From positions 5,217,863 to 5,281,862 of the forward strand of contig NZ_CP081942.1 in assembly GCF_020386635.1 (NCBI RefSeq): a DNA stretch of 64,000 nt, given 5' to 3'. Under the pieces are notes generated by a model. That model was not told the origin of the DNA and did not search any database. It saw nothing but the letters and a program-made list of their open reading frames with translations. Position 1 is the stretch's first letter, and each line of letters begins with the position of its first letter. Origin of the DNA: Pseudomonas sp. MM211. Its GTDB lineage: Bacteria; Pseudomonadota; Gammaproteobacteria; Pseudomonadales; Pseudomonadaceae. Below are positions 37,692 through 47,209 of this stretch, piece after piece. The translations under genes were made by a program, and so were the position numbers.

Positions 37692-38201
37692 ATGCAAAAA
37701 ACCAAACTCCTGCTGACCAGCCTCATGTTTATGGGGCTCATCGCACTCGCCGGTTGCTCATTCCCCGGGGTTTATAAAATCGACATCCAACAGGGCAATG
37801 TCGTCACGCAGGACATGATAGACCAGTTGAGGCCGGGAATGACCCGACGCCAAGTGCGGTTTATCATGGGCAATCCCCTGCTGACCGATACCTTCCATGC
37901 CAATCGCTGGGATTACCTGTACAGCATGCAGGCCGGTGGCAGCCAGCGGCAGCAAGAGCGCGTAAGCGTGGTGTTCAACGGCGACGACCAACTGGTCGGC
38001 CTGTCCGGTGACTTCATGCCAGGCGTCAGCCGCGATGACGCAATCCTCGGCCGCGATGGCGCGCCGCAGACAGCACCGACTCAGCAGCAGGACGAACCTG
38101 CAGCCCCCGGCTCGCTGCTCGAGCAGATCCAGCGTGATGTGGATAACGTCGAAACCGTACCGGTACCGACGCCGGAGCCACTGGAAACCTCTCCCCAGTA
38201 A
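37692..38201 (+). CDS. bamE: Outer membrane assembly lipoprotein BamE (OmlA)
   Basis: Component of the BAM complex that inserts beta-barrel proteins. The 169-residue protein has a lipoprotein signal (LIALAGC) and the SmpA/OmlA fold: [37 protein letters not shown], then WDYLYSM and [20 protein letters not shown] Pro/Gln-rich tail follows. The gene is divergent from fur, the known omlA-fur arrangement. A strong terminator follows. Confidence 0.95.
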   Translation: MQKTKLLLTSLMFMGLIALAGCSFPGVYKIDIQQGNVVTQDMIDQLRPGMTRRQVRFIMGNPLLTDTFHANRWDYLYSMQAGGSQRQQERVSVVFNGDDQLVGLSGDFMPGVSRDDAILGRDGAPQTAPTQQQDEPAAPGSLLEQIQRDVDNVETVPVPTPEPLETSPQ

Positions 38202-38213
38202 GCGCTCCCGCAT

Positions 38214-38245
38214 AAAAAAGCCCCGGCCAGTGCCGGGGCTTTTTC
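38214..38245. terminator. Bidirectional terminator between bamE and rnfH
   Basis: GCCCCGGC/GCCGGGGC perfect 8-base-pair stem with CAGT loop, A6 before and T5 after, between two convergent genes. Confidence 0.9.
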
Positions 38246-38288
38246 GTTGCGCTCGGAATAGAGCTGCAGCATCTACTGCGCCCCGGAC

Positions 38289-38618
38289 TCAACGCCTACT
38301 GCTGTCTCCCGCCAGCCTTGCCCGCTCGACAGCCTGGGCTGCCCGACGCTTGCGTACGTCCTTGGGATCAGCGAGCAGCGGACGGTAGATCTCGACGCGG
38401 TCTCCCTCTTCCAACAAGCGAGTTTCGGGCGACGCCACTGCCTTGCCGAATATTCCCAGGGGCGCCCCAGCCAGATCGAGATCGGCAATATGCTCCTGCA
38501 ACCCCGACTGCAGCGCGGCCTGGCGTACCGTGCTGCCGGCCGGCAGTTGCAGCGCTAAAAGAAACTGCCTGTCAGGTGCGGCGAAGACCACCTCCACCGA
38601 CACCCGCTCACTGCCCAT
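38289..38618 (-). CDS. rnfH: RnfH-family ubiquitin-like protein
   Basis: 109-residue beta-grasp protein: RVSVEVVFAAPDRQFLLALQLP, GSTVRQAALQSGL and VEIYRPLLADPKDVRKRRAAQ, the last being the RnfH C-terminal signature. Its biochemical role is not established. It starts within the end of ratA (11-base overlap), the usual ratA-rnfH pairing; ATG 38618 is chosen by homology over a longer frame. Confidence 0.88.
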   Translation of the reverse strand: MGSERVSVEVVFAAPDRQFLLALQLPAGSTVRQAALQSGLQEHIADLDLAGAPLGIFGKAVASPETRLLEEGDRVEIYRPLLADPKDVRKRRAAQAVERARLAGDSSRR

Positions 38619-39045
38619 GGAGTTCCTTGGCGCGCTGACAGAATGCATCGACCATGGTGTTGGCGGCCTGGTTGAACAACGGGCCGAGGGCGGCGCGCAC
38701 GATCGGGCCGGCGTAATCGAAGGTCAGATCGAGGCTGATCTTGCAGGCCTTATCGCCCAGCGCCTTGAATACCCACTGCCCATGGAAATGCTCGAAGGGG
38801 CCACTCTCCAGATTCAGCTCGATGGACTGACCAGGCACCAACACATTGCTGGTGGTGAAACGCTGGCTCAGCCCGGCCTTGGCCACTTCCAGGCTGGCGC
38901 GCATGTGCGTGTCACTGACCTCGAGCACCTCGCTCGAGGCACACCAGGGCAGAAACTCCGGGTAGCGCGCTACATCGTTGACCAGGTCATACAGCGCTTG
39001 TGCCGGGTAAGGCAGCAAGGCTGAGCGTTGAATGTGAGTACTCAT
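38608..39045 (-). CDS. ratA: START-domain protein RatA/PasT (Coq10-like)
   Basis: 145-residue polyketide cyclase/START-like protein: RSALLPYPAQALYDLVNDVARYPEFLPWC, MRASLEVAKAGLSQRFTT, FEHFHGQWVFKAL and FDYAGPIVRAALGPLFNQ. E. coli RatA was described as a translation inhibitor, while structural relatives bind ubiquinone (Coq10). Conservation next to smpB and rnfH favours a housekeeping role over a toxin. Confidence 0.9.
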   Translation of the reverse strand: MSTHIQRSALLPYPAQALYDLVNDVARYPEFLPWCASSEVLEVSDTHMRASLEVAKAGLSQRFTTSNVLVPGQSIELNLESGPFEHFHGQWVFKALGDKACKISLDLTFDYAGPIVRAALGPLFNQAANTMVDAFCQRAKELHGQ

Positions 39046-39250
39046 ATCAATAGGGTTTCCACGATTGGCGACATCACATTACTGCGATACCACAGGGCGA
39101 TACGGCATACCTACGAGCATCGACCGCAAGACGAGAAGTGCCCACATTGTCGAGTATTCACCCAGAGGGCTCAAGCGCACCGCTGCCCTTATGCTTTTAG
39201 CGTGAGGATGCATGGCGCGCAGCTGCCATAGTCCATATAATGCGCCGCCT

Positions 39251-39733
39251 ATGGCTAAACAAACGAAACATCCGCAAGGCAGCATCGCGCAGAACAAAAA
39301 AGCGATGCACGACTTCTTCGTCGAGTCCCGCTTCGAGGCCGGCCTGGCTCTGGCCGGCTGGGAAGTGAAAAGTCTGCGCGCCGGCAAGGGTCAACTGGTC
39401 GACAGCTACGTGCTGCTCAAAGATGGCGAAGCCTGGCTGATGGGTTGCCACATCACGCCGCTGAAAACCGCCAGTACTCATGTCATCGCCGACCCGACGC
39501 GTACACGTAAGCTGTTGCTGAACAAGCGCGAGCTGGAAAAACTGTTCAGCTCTGTTCAGCAAAAGGGCTACGCCTGCGTAGCACTGTCTCTGTACTGGAA
39601 ACAGCATCTGGTGAAATGCGAAATCGCTCTTGCCAAAGGCAAGAAAGATTTCGACAAGCGTCATAGCGAGAAAGAGCGCGACGCCGACCGAGAAGTGCAG
39701 CGCGCCATGCGCAGCAAGGGCAAGGACGAGTAA
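39251..39733 (+). CDS. smpB: SsrA-binding protein SmpB
   Basis: SmpB binds tmRNA for ribosome rescue. The 160-residue protein shows [65 protein letters not shown] and the basic tail [16 protein letters not shown]. Start ATG 39251 matches family length. The tmRNA gene itself is not in this window. It is divergent from ratA. Confidence 0.97.
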   Translation: MAKQTKHPQGSIAQNKKAMHDFFVESRFEAGLALAGWEVKSLRAGKGQLVDSYVLLKDGEAWLMGCHITPLKTASTHVIADPTRTRKLLLNKRELEKLFSSVQQKGYACVALSLYWKQHLVKCEIALAKGKKDFDKRHSEKERDADREVQRAMRSKGKDE

Positions 39734-39883
39734 CTGCCGCTCCAAGCCGCAGAGCCGTCGCATCGATCCACCCGCAGCGCATGCCCGGTGGATCAACCCC
39801 CTTATCCATCACCCGATTTATACGTGCCTTGATATGCCGGCACATAGCCGGATATCGCCTGGTGGGTTACGTGAAACGCTCGC

Positions 39884-39914
39884 GTAGCCTGGGTTGAGCG
39901 AAGCGATACCCAGG
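39884..39914. repeat. REP-like palindromic element
   Basis: GTAGCCTGGGTTGAGCGAAG continuing to GCGATACCCAGG: a hairpin with CCTGGGT/ACCCAGG arms. The same core (TTGAGCG-N-AGCGATACC-AGG) occurs as an inverted pair at 49844-49912. It sits between smpB and lldR. The same gap also has a GATCCACC/GGTGGATC hairpin near 39769-39796. Confidence 0.75.
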
Positions 39915-39925
39915 AATGATTATTC

Positions 39926-40693
39926 CTAGAGCCCCTGGCGCCGCTGTGCGCGCAGTTCGCGGACTTCCTGCTGCAGTACGTCGGCCAATACTTCCTGAAC
40001 GTAGTCGATGTGCTGGTTCGACAGAGCTCGCGCATCCTCGGCCCGCCCCTCGATGATCGCCTCATAAAGCGCCCGGTGCTGTGCATTGAGCATGCCGCGG
40101 GTTTCCCCGCGCAGGGCATACATACCGCCGATATTGGTGACCACGTTGCGTTTGAGCAGATCGAACAAACCACGAATGGTATGCAGTAGCACGGCATTGT
40201 GGCTGGCCTCGGCGATGGCCAGGTGGAAGCTGGCGTCGGCCGCACCCTCCTCGGCGCGCGTCACCTCACCAGCCCGCGCATAGCAATCCTGCAGACGTTC
40301 GAACGCGTCACTCAAGCGCTGGCGATCCACATCGGTGGCGCGCAACGCTGCGTAATAGGCGCAGGAACCCTCCAGGGTATGCCGAAATTCCAGCAGGTCG
40401 CGCTGAGCATCGGTATTGCTTTCCAGCAGGTGCATCAGCGGATCACTGAAGGTCGAGCCGAGGTTCTCGCAGATGTAGGTGCCACCACCCTGCCGGCTGC
40501 TCAACAGGCCTTTGGTGGCGAGCTTCTGAATGGCTTCACGCAATGAAGGGCGGGAAACGCCGAACTGCTCGGCGAGCACGCGCTCGGCAGGCAGACGCTC
40601 ACCGGCTTTCAGAGTGCCCTCGAGGATCATCGCTTCGAGACGCGCAACGATGTCGTCAGACAGGCGCCTCTGCCGCACCGGGCCAAAATTCAT
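39926..40693 (-). CDS. lldR: FadR/GntR-family regulator LldR of L-lactate genes
   Basis: 255-residue regulator with an N-terminal GntR winged helix (LSDDIVARLEAMILEGTLKAGERLPAERVLAEQFGVSRPSLREAIQ, then LLSSRQGGGTYI). The C-terminal FCD ligand domain has LLEFRHTLEGSCAYYAA, ADASFHLAIAEASHN and NQHIDYVQEVLADVL. Divergent placement beside lldP-lldD-dld and a PdhR/LldR-type operator in the gap identify it as LldR, which is released by L-lactate. ATG 40693 is preferred by family alignment. The 301-base gap to lldP holds the operator at 40883-40899; I see nothing else in it. Confidence 0.92.
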   Translation of the reverse strand: MNFGPVRQRRLSDDIVARLEAMILEGTLKAGERLPAERVLAEQFGVSRPSLREAIQKLATKGLLSSRQGGGTYICENLGSTFSDPLMHLLESNTDAQRDLLEFRHTLEGSCAYYAALRATDVDRQRLSDAFERLQDCYARAGEVTRAEEGAADASFHLAIAEASHNAVLLHTIRGLFDLLKRNVVTNIGGMYALRGETRGMLNAQHRALYEAIIEGRAEDARALSNQHIDYVQEVLADVLQQEVRELRAQRRQGL

Positions 40694-40882
40694 GCTTTCA
40701 ATGCTCCACTGCACCGCGAAGACAGCGCCAGATCGGCAGGCCGCCAGGAAACCCGTGCAGCCTAACCAGAGCCCTGCGCTATCACAAGCTCAACGCCCGG
40801 CTATGCGCCTGCTACCAAAGTAGCAACGACACAAATTGACGCACCCGAAGAAAAGAAATTATCCTGACTCGCTTACTTTGTA

Positions 40883-40899
40883 AACTGGTCTTACCAATA
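40883..40899. promoter_or_regulatory. LldR operator upstream of lldP
   Basis: AACTGGTCTTACCAATA, a near-perfect match to the TGGT-N3-ACCA palindrome bound by the PdhR/LldR subfamily. It lies about 95 bases before lldP in the divergent lldR-lldP gap. Confidence 0.8.
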
Positions 40900-40994
40900 A
40901 TAACGATCCGGTTGCAGCGCCGACCCTGCCTTCATCGACAAATCACTGGCAGCTTGCGATCCGGCGATACCAACAACAATCAGCGAGCCTCACC

Positions 40995-42680
40995 ATGCAA
41001 ACATGGCAACAGTTGTACACGCCGCTCGGCAGCCTTGGCCTGTCCGCGCTGGCGGCCGTCGTTCCGATCATCTTCTTCTTCCTCGCCCTGGCCGTGTTCC
41101 GCATGAAGGGGCACGTGGCAGGCAGCATCACCCTGGCACTCTCGGTGATCATCGCCATCGCTACGTTCGGCATGCCGGTAGACAAGGCCCTGGCCGCCGC
41201 CGCTTACGGCTTCGCCTATGGCCTCTGGCCCATCGCCTGGATCATCGTCGCAGCCGTGTTCCTGTACAAACTGACGGTCAAGAGCGGCCAGTTCGAAGTC
41301 ATCCGCAGCTCGGTATTGTCGATCACCGATGACCAGCGCCTGCAGGTGCTGCTGATCGGCTTCTCGTTCGGCGCATTCCTGGAAGGCGCCGCCGGTTTCG
41401 GCGCACCAGTGGCCATCACCGCCGCCCTGCTCGTCGGTCTGGGCTTCAACCCGCTCTACGCCGCCGGCCTGTGCCTGATCGCCAACACCGCACCGGTGGC
41501 CTTTGGCGCGCTGGGCATTCCGATCATCGTCGCTGGCCAAGTCACCGGCATCGACGCTTTCAAGATCGGCGCCATGGCCGGCCGCCAGCTGCCGCTGCTG
41601 TCGATCATTGTGCCGTTCTGGCTGGTGGCGATGATGGACGGCTGGAAAGGCATCAAGGAAACCTGGCCAGCCGCGCTGGTCGCTGGCGTCAGCTTCGCCA
41701 TCACCCAGTACTACACCTCCAACTACATCGGCCCGGAATTGCCAGACATCACCTCGGCACTGGTCAGCCTGGTGTGTCTGACCCTATTCCTCAAAGTCTG
41801 GCAGCCCAAGCGTGCCGCCGACAGCCAGATCGCCGGCGTTTCCGGTGGTGCGGCAGTAGCTGGCGGGTTCGGCGGTGTACGTAGCACCACGCCATCGCCC
41901 TATAGCCTGGGCGAGATCCTCAAGGCCTGGTCGCCATTCCTGATTCTCACCGCCATGGTCACGGTGTGGACGCTGAAACCCTTCAAGGCACTGTTCGCTC
42001 CAGGCGGCGCCCTGGACAACCTGGTGTTCATGCTGCCGATCCCGTACCTCGATCAACTGGTGGTCAAGGTCGCGCCGATCGTCACCAACCCAACGCCTAT
42101 CGCGGCCGTGTTCAAGCTCGACCCAATCTCAGCCACCGGTACCGCCATCTTCCTCTCGGCGGTTCTGTCGATGCTGGTATTGAAGATCAATTTCAAAATT
42201 GGTCTTACCACATTAAGGGAGACCTTCTACGAATTGCGCTGGCCGATCCTGTCCATCGGCATGGTGCTGGCGTTCGCCTTCGTCACCAACTATTCAGGCA
42301 TGTCGACCACCATGGCGCTGGTGCTGGCCGGTACGGGCGTAGCGTTCCCGTTCTTCTCGCCATTCCTCGGCTGGCTGGGGGTTTTCCTGACCGGTTCGGA
42401 TACCTCCTCCAACGCCCTGTTCGGCTCGCTGCAGGCCACCACGGCGCACCAGATCGGCGTCAGCGACACCTTGCTGGTGGCTGCCAACACCAGCGGTGGC
42501 GTGACCGGCAAGATGATCTCGCCGCAGTCCATCGCCGTGGCTTGCGCGGCGACCGGCATGGTCGGCAAGGAGTCCGATCTGTTCCGCTTTACGCTCAAGC
42601 ACAGCCTGATCTTCGCCACTTTCGTCGGCCTGATCACATTGGCTCAGGCCTACTGGCTGACCGGCATGATCGTCCACTGA
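40995..42680 (+). CDS. lldP: L-lactate permease
   Basis: Imports L-lactate (and often D-lactate and glycolate) with protons across the inner membrane. The 561-residue protein has a dozen or more hydrophobic segments and family blocks: [87 protein letters not shown] and [24 protein letters not shown]. It is the first gene of lldP-lldD-dld. An exact second copy of the LldR operator core lies within codons for KIGLTT (about residues 402-406). Confidence 0.97.
   Translation: MQTWQQLYTPLGSLGLSALAAVVPIIFFFLALAVFRMKGHVAGSITLALSVIIAIATFGMPVDKALAAAAYGFAYGLWPIAWIIVAAVFLYKLTVKSGQFEVIRSSVLSITDDQRLQVLLIGFSFGAFLEGAAGFGAPVAITAALLVGLGFNPLYAAGLCLIANTAPVAFGALGIPIIVAGQVTGIDAFKIGAMAGRQLPLLSIIVPFWLVAMMDGWKGIKETWPAALVAGVSFAITQYYTSNYIGPELPDITSALVSLVCLTLFLKVWQPKRAADSQIAGVSGGAAVAGGFGGVRSTTPSPYSLGEILKAWSPFLILTAMVTVWTLKPFKALFAPGGALDNLVFMLPIPYLDQLVVKVAPIVTNPTPIAAVFKLDPISATGTAIFLSAVLSMLVLKINFKIGLTTLRETFYELRWPILSIGMVLAFAFVTNYSGMSTTMALVLAGTGVAFPFFSPFLGWLGVFLTGSDTSSNALFGSLQATTAHQIGVSDTLLVAANTSGGVTGKMISPQSIAVACAATGMVGKESDLFRFTLKHSLIFATFVGLITLAQAYWLTGMIVH
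42197..42213. promoter_or_regulatory. Intragenic LldR-type operator inside lldP
   Basis: AATTGGTCTTACCACAT contains TGGTCTTACCA (42200-42210), identical over 11 bases to the core of the upstream operator. It is spelled by rare codons for this genome (ATT GGT CTT ACC ACA TTA AGG), which argues that the DNA sequence itself is constrained. Confidence 0.6.
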
Positions 42681-42685
42681 GTCTC

Positions 42686-42718
42686 GGATAGGGCAGCACA
42701 CGGCGTGCTGCCCTATCC
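42686..42718 (+). other. Long perfect hairpin after lldP
   Basis: GGATAGGGCAGCAC pairs over 14 bases with GTGCTGCCCTATCC around the loop ACGGC. There is no T run, so it is not a canonical terminator. It probably protects the lldP 3' end or partly attenuates transcription into lldD. Confidence 0.75.
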
Positions 42719-42770
42719 TCTGGAACTCAGGCGAAACGACAGATTCATCGAACACAGCCGCAACAACTCC

Positions 42771-42796
42771 AAAGCCCTCGGCAGCGCCAGGGCTTT
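42771..42796 (+). other. Second hairpin upstream of lldD
   Basis: AAAGCCCT pairs with AGGGCTTT around a 10-base loop, about 50 bases before the lldD start. No T run follows. Confidence 0.55.
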
Positions 42797-42844
42797 GTCG
42801 CTGACAACACGTTGACGCGTCAGCCCAGACACGGAATCCAGCCC

Positions 42845-43984
42845 ATGATCATTTCTGCCTCCACCGATTACCGCGCCGCTGCCCAGCGCCGCCTGCCGCC
42901 GTTCCTGTTCCACTACATCGACGGCGGCGCCTATGCCGAGTACACGCTGCGGCGCAACGTCGAGGACCTCGCCAGCATCGCTCTGCGTCAGCGCGTGCTG
43001 AAGAACATGTCCGAGCTGAGCCTGGAAACCCAGCTATTCGGCGAGACATTGTCGATGCCGGTGGCGCTGGCCCCCGTCGGTCTCACCGGCATGTACGCCC
43101 GCCGTGGCGAAGTGCAAGCAGCCAAGGCGGCGGCCGACAAGGGCATCCCCTTCACGCTCTCCACCGTTTCGGTTTGCCCGATCGAGGAAGTGGCGCCAGC
43201 GATCAACCGCCCGATGTGGTTCCAGCTGTACGTATTGAAAGACCGTGGCTTCATGAAGAACGCCCTGGAGCGGGCCAAGGCGGCTGGCGTCACCACGCTG
43301 GTGTTCACCGTCGACATGCCAACCCCAGGCGCTCGGTATCGCGACGCGCACTCGGGCATGAGCGGCCCAAACGCCGCCATGCGGCGCATGCTACAAGCCT
43401 TCACTCACCCGGCCTGGGCTCTTGACGTTGGCCTCTTGGGCAAGCCCCACGACCTGGGCAACATTTCCGCCTACCGCGGCAGCCCTACCGGCCTGGCTGA
43501 CTACATCGGCTGGCTGGGCGCCAACTTCGACCCGTCGATTTCCTGGAAGGATCTCGAGTGGATCCGCGAGTTCTGGGACGGCCCAATGGTGATCAAGGGC
43601 ATCCTCGATCCCGAGGACGCCCGCGACGCAGTGCGTTTCGGCGCCGACGGCATCGTCGTCTCCAACCATGGTGGTCGCCAGCTCGATGGCGTACTGTCCA
43701 GCGCCCGTGCTTTGCCAGCCATCGCCGATGCGGTGAAGGGCGACCTGAAGATCCTCGCCGACTCGGGCATCCGCAGCGGCCTGGACGTGGTGCGCATGAT
43801 CGCCCTGGGCGCCGATACCGTGATGCTCGGCCGCGCCTTCGTCTACGCACTGGCTGCTGCGGGCGGTGCGGGGGTGAGCAACCTGCTGAGCCTGATCGAC
43901 AAGGAAATGCGCGTGGCCATGGTGCTGACCGGCGCCAAATCCATCAGCGAGATCAGCGCCGAGTCGCTGGTTCGGGAGCTCTGA
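42845..43984 (+). CDS. lldD: FMN-dependent L-lactate dehydrogenase
   Basis: Membrane-associated flavoenzyme that oxidises L-lactate to pyruvate and feeds the quinone pool. The 379-residue protein has [76 protein letters not shown] and the signature [13 protein letters not shown] with catalytic His275. [21 protein letters not shown] and [11 protein letters not shown] then bind FMN phosphate. ATG 42845 is chosen by homology. dld follows after 3 bases. Confidence 0.97.
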   Translation: MIISASTDYRAAAQRRLPPFLFHYIDGGAYAEYTLRRNVEDLASIALRQRVLKNMSELSLETQLFGETLSMPVALAPVGLTGMYARRGEVQAAKAAADKGIPFTLSTVSVCPIEEVAPAINRPMWFQLYVLKDRGFMKNALERAKAAGVTTLVFTVDMPTPGARYRDAHSGMSGPNAAMRRMLQAFTHPAWALDVGLLGKPHDLGNISAYRGSPTGLADYIGWLGANFDPSISWKDLEWIREFWDGPMVIKGILDPEDARDAVRFGADGIVVSNHGGRQLDGVLSSARALPAIADAVKGDLKILADSGIRSGLDVVRMIALGADTVMLGRAFVYALAAAGGAGVSNLLSLIDKEMRVAMVLTGAKSISEISAESLVREL

Positions 43985-43987
43985 GGC

Positions 43988-45700
43988 ATGCCATCGATCA
44001 GCCGCGACACCTTGCTGGCGACCCTGCGTGAAGCCGTGGGCAGCGAGCACGTGCTTACCGACGAGCAGAGCACCCGGCGCTTTCGCAAGGGCCATCGTAC
44101 CGGGGACGGCGGCGTGCTGGCCGTGGTAAAGCCCGGCACGTTGCTGGAGCAATGGCGGGTACTGCAGGCAGCCGTCGCCGCCGATCGCATCGTCATCATG
44201 CAGGCGGCCAACACCGGCCTCACCGGTGGCTCGACACCGGATGGCAACGACTACGATCGCGAGATCGTACTGATCAGCACCCTGCGTATCACTGGCGTGC
44301 AATTGATCAACGATGGCGAGCAAGTGGTGTGCCTGCCCGGCGCCACACTGGATCGCCTGGAACAGGCATTGGCGCCACTCGGCCGCGAGCCCCATTCGGT
44401 GATCGGCTCCTCCTGCATCGGCGCGTCGGTACTCGGCGGTGTGTGCAACAACTCGGGAGGCTCGCTGGTTCGCCGTGGCCCGGCCTACACCGAACTGGCG
44501 CTGTACGCGCAAGTGAAGGAAGACGGCACGCTGGAGCTGATCAACCACTTGGGCATCGAGCTGGGCAACAGCCCCGAAGAAATACTCACTCGCCTACAGC
44601 GTGGCGACTACAGCCCGTTCCAGGTCAGCAATGACGGCACTGGCAAGGCTTCGGACGGCAGCTATGCCAAGTACGTGCGCGATGTGGACGCGGATACACC
44701 TGCGCGCTTCAATGCCGACCCGTCACGGCTGTTCGAAGCCTCCGGCTCGGCTGGCAAGCTGTGCCTGTTCGCCGTGCGCCTGGACACCTTTCCCAAGGAG
44801 CCGAGCACCGTCTTCTATATTGGCAGCAACGATCCCCACGACCTCACCGAGGTGCGCCGCCACCTGCTCAGCCAGTTGCCGAGCCTACCCATTGCCGGTG
44901 AATACATTCACCGCACCGCCTTCGACATTGGCGAGAAGTATGGCAAGGACACCTTTCTGGTCATCGACAGGTTCGGCACTGCCAAGGTACCTGCGGCCTT
45001 CGCACTGAAGAGCCGTGTCGATGGCTTCTTCGAGCGCTTCGGCCTACGCGGCATCAGTGACCGGGCGATTCAAGTGCTGATGAATCTGCTGCCCAGCCAC
45101 CTGCCGTCACGTATGCGCCAGTATCGCGACCGCTACGAGCATCACCTGCTCGTCCGCGTCGCCAACGACAGCCTGGAGCAGACCCGCGCCTTTCTGGGCG
45201 AATACTTTGGGCAACGCAGTAGCGGTGCCTTTTTCGAATGCGATGCCGACGAGGGCCGCAAGGCATTCCTGCACCGCTTCGCCATCGCTGGCGCGGCGAT
45301 CCGCTACCGTGAGGCGCACCGCAGCAGCGTCGAAGACATCCTCGCCCTGGATATCGCCCTGCGCCGCAATGACCGTGACTGGGTCGAAACGCTGCCGGCG
45401 GAGATGGAAGAGCAGATCATCCACAAGCTCTACTACGGGCACTTCTTCTGCCATGTGTTCCATCAGGATTACATCGTCAAGAAGGGCGTCGATCCGATCG
45501 CCATGGAGCACGCCATGTGGACGCTGCTCGATGAACGCCGCGCCGAGTACCCGGCCGAGCACAACGTCGGTCACCTGTATATCGCCAAGCCGGCGCTGGC
45601 GGATTTCTACCGCGAGCTGGATCCGACCAACGCCTTCAACCCGGGTATCGGCCATACATCGAAGAAGAAACACTGGGAGAAGTGCTGCGCCGATCATTGA
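43988..45700 (+). CDS. dld: Quinone-dependent D-lactate dehydrogenase
   Basis: FAD enzyme oxidising D-lactate to pyruvate. The 570-residue protein has a PCMH-type FAD domain (IIMQAANTGLTGGSTPDGNDY, then GREPHSVIGSSCIGASVLGGVCNNSGGSLVRRGPAYTE) and the Dld membrane-binding/cap region (RMRQYRDRYEHHLLVRVAND). Its C-terminus contains FFCHVFHQDYIVKKGVDP, HNVGHLYIAKPALADFYRELDPTNAFNPGIG. It resembles E. coli Dld rather than the iron-sulfur D-lactate dehydrogenase. It is the last gene of the lactate operon. Confidence 0.95.
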   Translation: MPSISRDTLLATLREAVGSEHVLTDEQSTRRFRKGHRTGDGGVLAVVKPGTLLEQWRVLQAAVAADRIVIMQAANTGLTGGSTPDGNDYDREIVLISTLRITGVQLINDGEQVVCLPGATLDRLEQALAPLGREPHSVIGSSCIGASVLGGVCNNSGGSLVRRGPAYTELALYAQVKEDGTLELINHLGIELGNSPEEILTRLQRGDYSPFQVSNDGTGKASDGSYAKYVRDVDADTPARFNADPSRLFEASGSAGKLCLFAVRLDTFPKEPSTVFYIGSNDPHDLTEVRRHLLSQLPSLPIAGEYIHRTAFDIGEKYGKDTFLVIDRFGTAKVPAAFALKSRVDGFFERFGLRGISDRAIQVLMNLLPSHLPSRMRQYRDRYEHHLLVRVANDSLEQTRAFLGEYFGQRSSGAFFECDADEGRKAFLHRFAIAGAAIRYREAHRSSVEDILALDIALRRNDRDWVETLPAEMEEQIIHKLYYGHFFCHVFHQDYIVKKGVDPIAMEHAMWTLLDERRAEYPAEHNVGHLYIAKPALADFYRELDPTNAFNPGIGHTSKKKHWEKCCADH

Positions 45701-45713
45701 GACACGCAAAGAA

Positions 45714-45743
45714 GAAAGGGGAGACCTCTCGGCCTCCCCTTTC
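45714..45743 (+). terminator. Hairpin terminator after dld
   Basis: GAAAGGGGAG/CTCCCCTTTC perfect 10-base-pair stem, 14 bases past the stop. The following T content is poor, so termination may be partial. Confidence 0.65.
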
Positions 45744-45928
45744 GTAAATGTCCTGTGCTGGCAATTCTGTCGCCGCTTTCTTCGCCCGCCTGGTTGGGCA
45801 GTGCGGGCCGGGTGCCGTGACGACCCGGTTGGGTCGGCGGCGCCAGCTCTCCTGATTGAGCGAGCTGGGTGGACGTGTCGTCCGGGCCTTGAAACTGAGA
45901 TAAAGCTTACGCCCGACAGCGCGACCAT

Positions 45929-45970
45929 AAATTGCAAATATTGCTTGGATAAGCATCACTTGCGCAATTT
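45929..45970. promoter_or_regulatory. AT-rich inverted repeat upstream of the Lrp-type gene
   Basis: AAATTGC (45929-45935) and GCAATTT (45964-45970) flank an AT-rich segment 50-90 bases before the regulator gene. Lrp/AsnC proteins often bind such sites in their own promoters. The rest of the 321-base gap after dld shows the terminator and otherwise nothing I recognise. Confidence 0.35.
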
Positions 45971-46021
45971 TACGTTAATCCCTCACTATTCAGCGCAAGC
46001 AAACAACAAATAAGCCTAGCC

Positions 46022-46501
46022 ATGAACAAACTAGACCGCTATGACCTGAACATTCTTGCCGAGTTGCAACGCGACGCGACCCTGTCCAATCAGGATCTGG
46101 CCGAGCGTATCGGCCTCTCTCCCTCCCCTTGCTCACGGCGAGTGAAACAGCTCGAGGATGATGGCTACATCGTGCAGCAGGTTGCCCTGCTGGATCGCAA
46201 GAAACTCGGCCTGAGCCTGACTGCCTACGTGCTGATCGGCATGGATCGCCACACGCCCGAGCGCTTCGAACATTTTCAGGAAGAGATTCGCAAGTGCCCC
46301 GAAGTACTGGAATGCTGCCTGGTCACCGGGATGGACGCCGACTACCAGCTCAAGGTGGTGGTGCCCGACATGGATCACTACCAGAAGCTGCTGCTCGGCA
46401 CGCTGACTCGCATCGATGGCGTTTCCAGCGTGCGCTCGAGCTTCGTGCTGCAGCAGATTCTCTCCAGCACGCAGCTACCGCTCCAGCACCTGCGTAGCTA
46501 G
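46022..46501 (+). CDS. Lrp/AsnC-family transcriptional regulator
   Basis: 159-residue protein with an N-terminal helix-turn-helix (LDRYDLNILAELQRDATLSNQDLAERIGLSPSPCSRRVKQLEDDGYI) and a C-terminal RAM domain (LSLTAYVLIGMDRHTPERFEHFQEEIRKCPEVLECCLVTGMDADYQLKVVVPDMDHYQKLL). These usually sense amino acids. Its target cannot be deduced; it follows the lactate operon but has its own upstream AT-rich region. Confidence 0.92.
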   Translation: MNKLDRYDLNILAELQRDATLSNQDLAERIGLSPSPCSRRVKQLEDDGYIVQQVALLDRKKLGLSLTAYVLIGMDRHTPERFEHFQEEIRKCPEVLECCLVTGMDADYQLKVVVPDMDHYQKLLLGTLTRIDGVSSVRSSFVLQQILSSTQLPLQHLRS

Positions 46502-46528
46502 AGGCTGCTCGATAGACAGGGGGGACGC

Positions 46529-47137
46529 CTACTTGAGCGTGGCCGGGACTTCCCGCCACTCGCCCGGCTGCAGCCCCTCCAGCGACCAGGGGCCGATACG
46601 CACGCGCACCAGACGCAGGGTTGGCAATCCTACGGCAGCGGTCATGCGCCGCACCTGACGGTTGCGCCCCTCACGAATCACCAGCTCCAGCCAGGCAGTC
46701 GGTACGCTTTTGCGAAAGCGCACAGGCGGGTTGCGTGGCCATAGTTCGGGCTCATCGAGCAGACGCGCGTCGGCCGGCAAGGTCGGCCCGTCGTTTAGCT
46801 GCACCCCCTCTTGCAGTTGCTGCAGCTGTTCGGCACTGGGCTCGCCTTCGACCTGCACCCAATAAGTCTTGGCCAACTTGTGCTTGGGATCGGCGATGCG
46901 CGCCTGCAACTGGCCATCGTTGGTGAGCAGCAGCAACCCCTCGCTATCGCGATCCAATCGCCCGGCCGGATACACGCCAGGCACGGCGACGAAATCCTTG
47001 AGCGTGGCACGGCCTTGGTCATCATTGAATTGGGTGAGCACGTCGAACGGCTTGTTCAGCACGATCAGGCGCGGCTCGGCAGGCGGCGCCTTGGGCACAC
47101 GATACGGACGAGACGCGGGGCGAGAAGGTCGGGACAT
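46529..47137 (-). CDS. rluE: 23S rRNA pseudouridine synthase, RluE-like
   Basis: 202-residue RsuA-family pseudouridine synthase without an S4 domain: [26 protein letters not shown], the catalytic motif [28 protein letters not shown] and the RsuA signature [31 protein letters not shown]. The size and lack of S4 point to RluE (U2457 of 23S rRNA) rather than RsuA or RluB. It is convergent with the Lrp-type gene. Confidence 0.88.
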   Translation of the reverse strand: MSRPSRPASRPYRVPKAPPAEPRLIVLNKPFDVLTQFNDDQGRATLKDFVAVPGVYPAGRLDRDSEGLLLLTNDGQLQARIADPKHKLAKTYWVQVEGEPSAEQLQQLQEGVQLNDGPTLPADARLLDEPELWPRNPPVRFRKSVPTAWLELVIREGRNRQVRRMTAAVGLPTLRLVRVRIGPWSLEGLQPGEWREVPATLK

Positions 47138-47209
47138 GCAGCAAGGCCATCGGGAAAGCGAGGCGCGCAGTTTAACGTAAAGGATCAGCGCCTGTTGCTG
47201 GCCCCGGCT

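Noticed and set aside
38608..39045. RatA as the toxin of a type II toxin-antitoxin pair with RnfH
   Set aside because: The domain is a START/Coq10-like lipid-binding fold, the gene pair is universally conserved in the lineage, and RnfH is a ubiquitin-like protein without antitoxin features.
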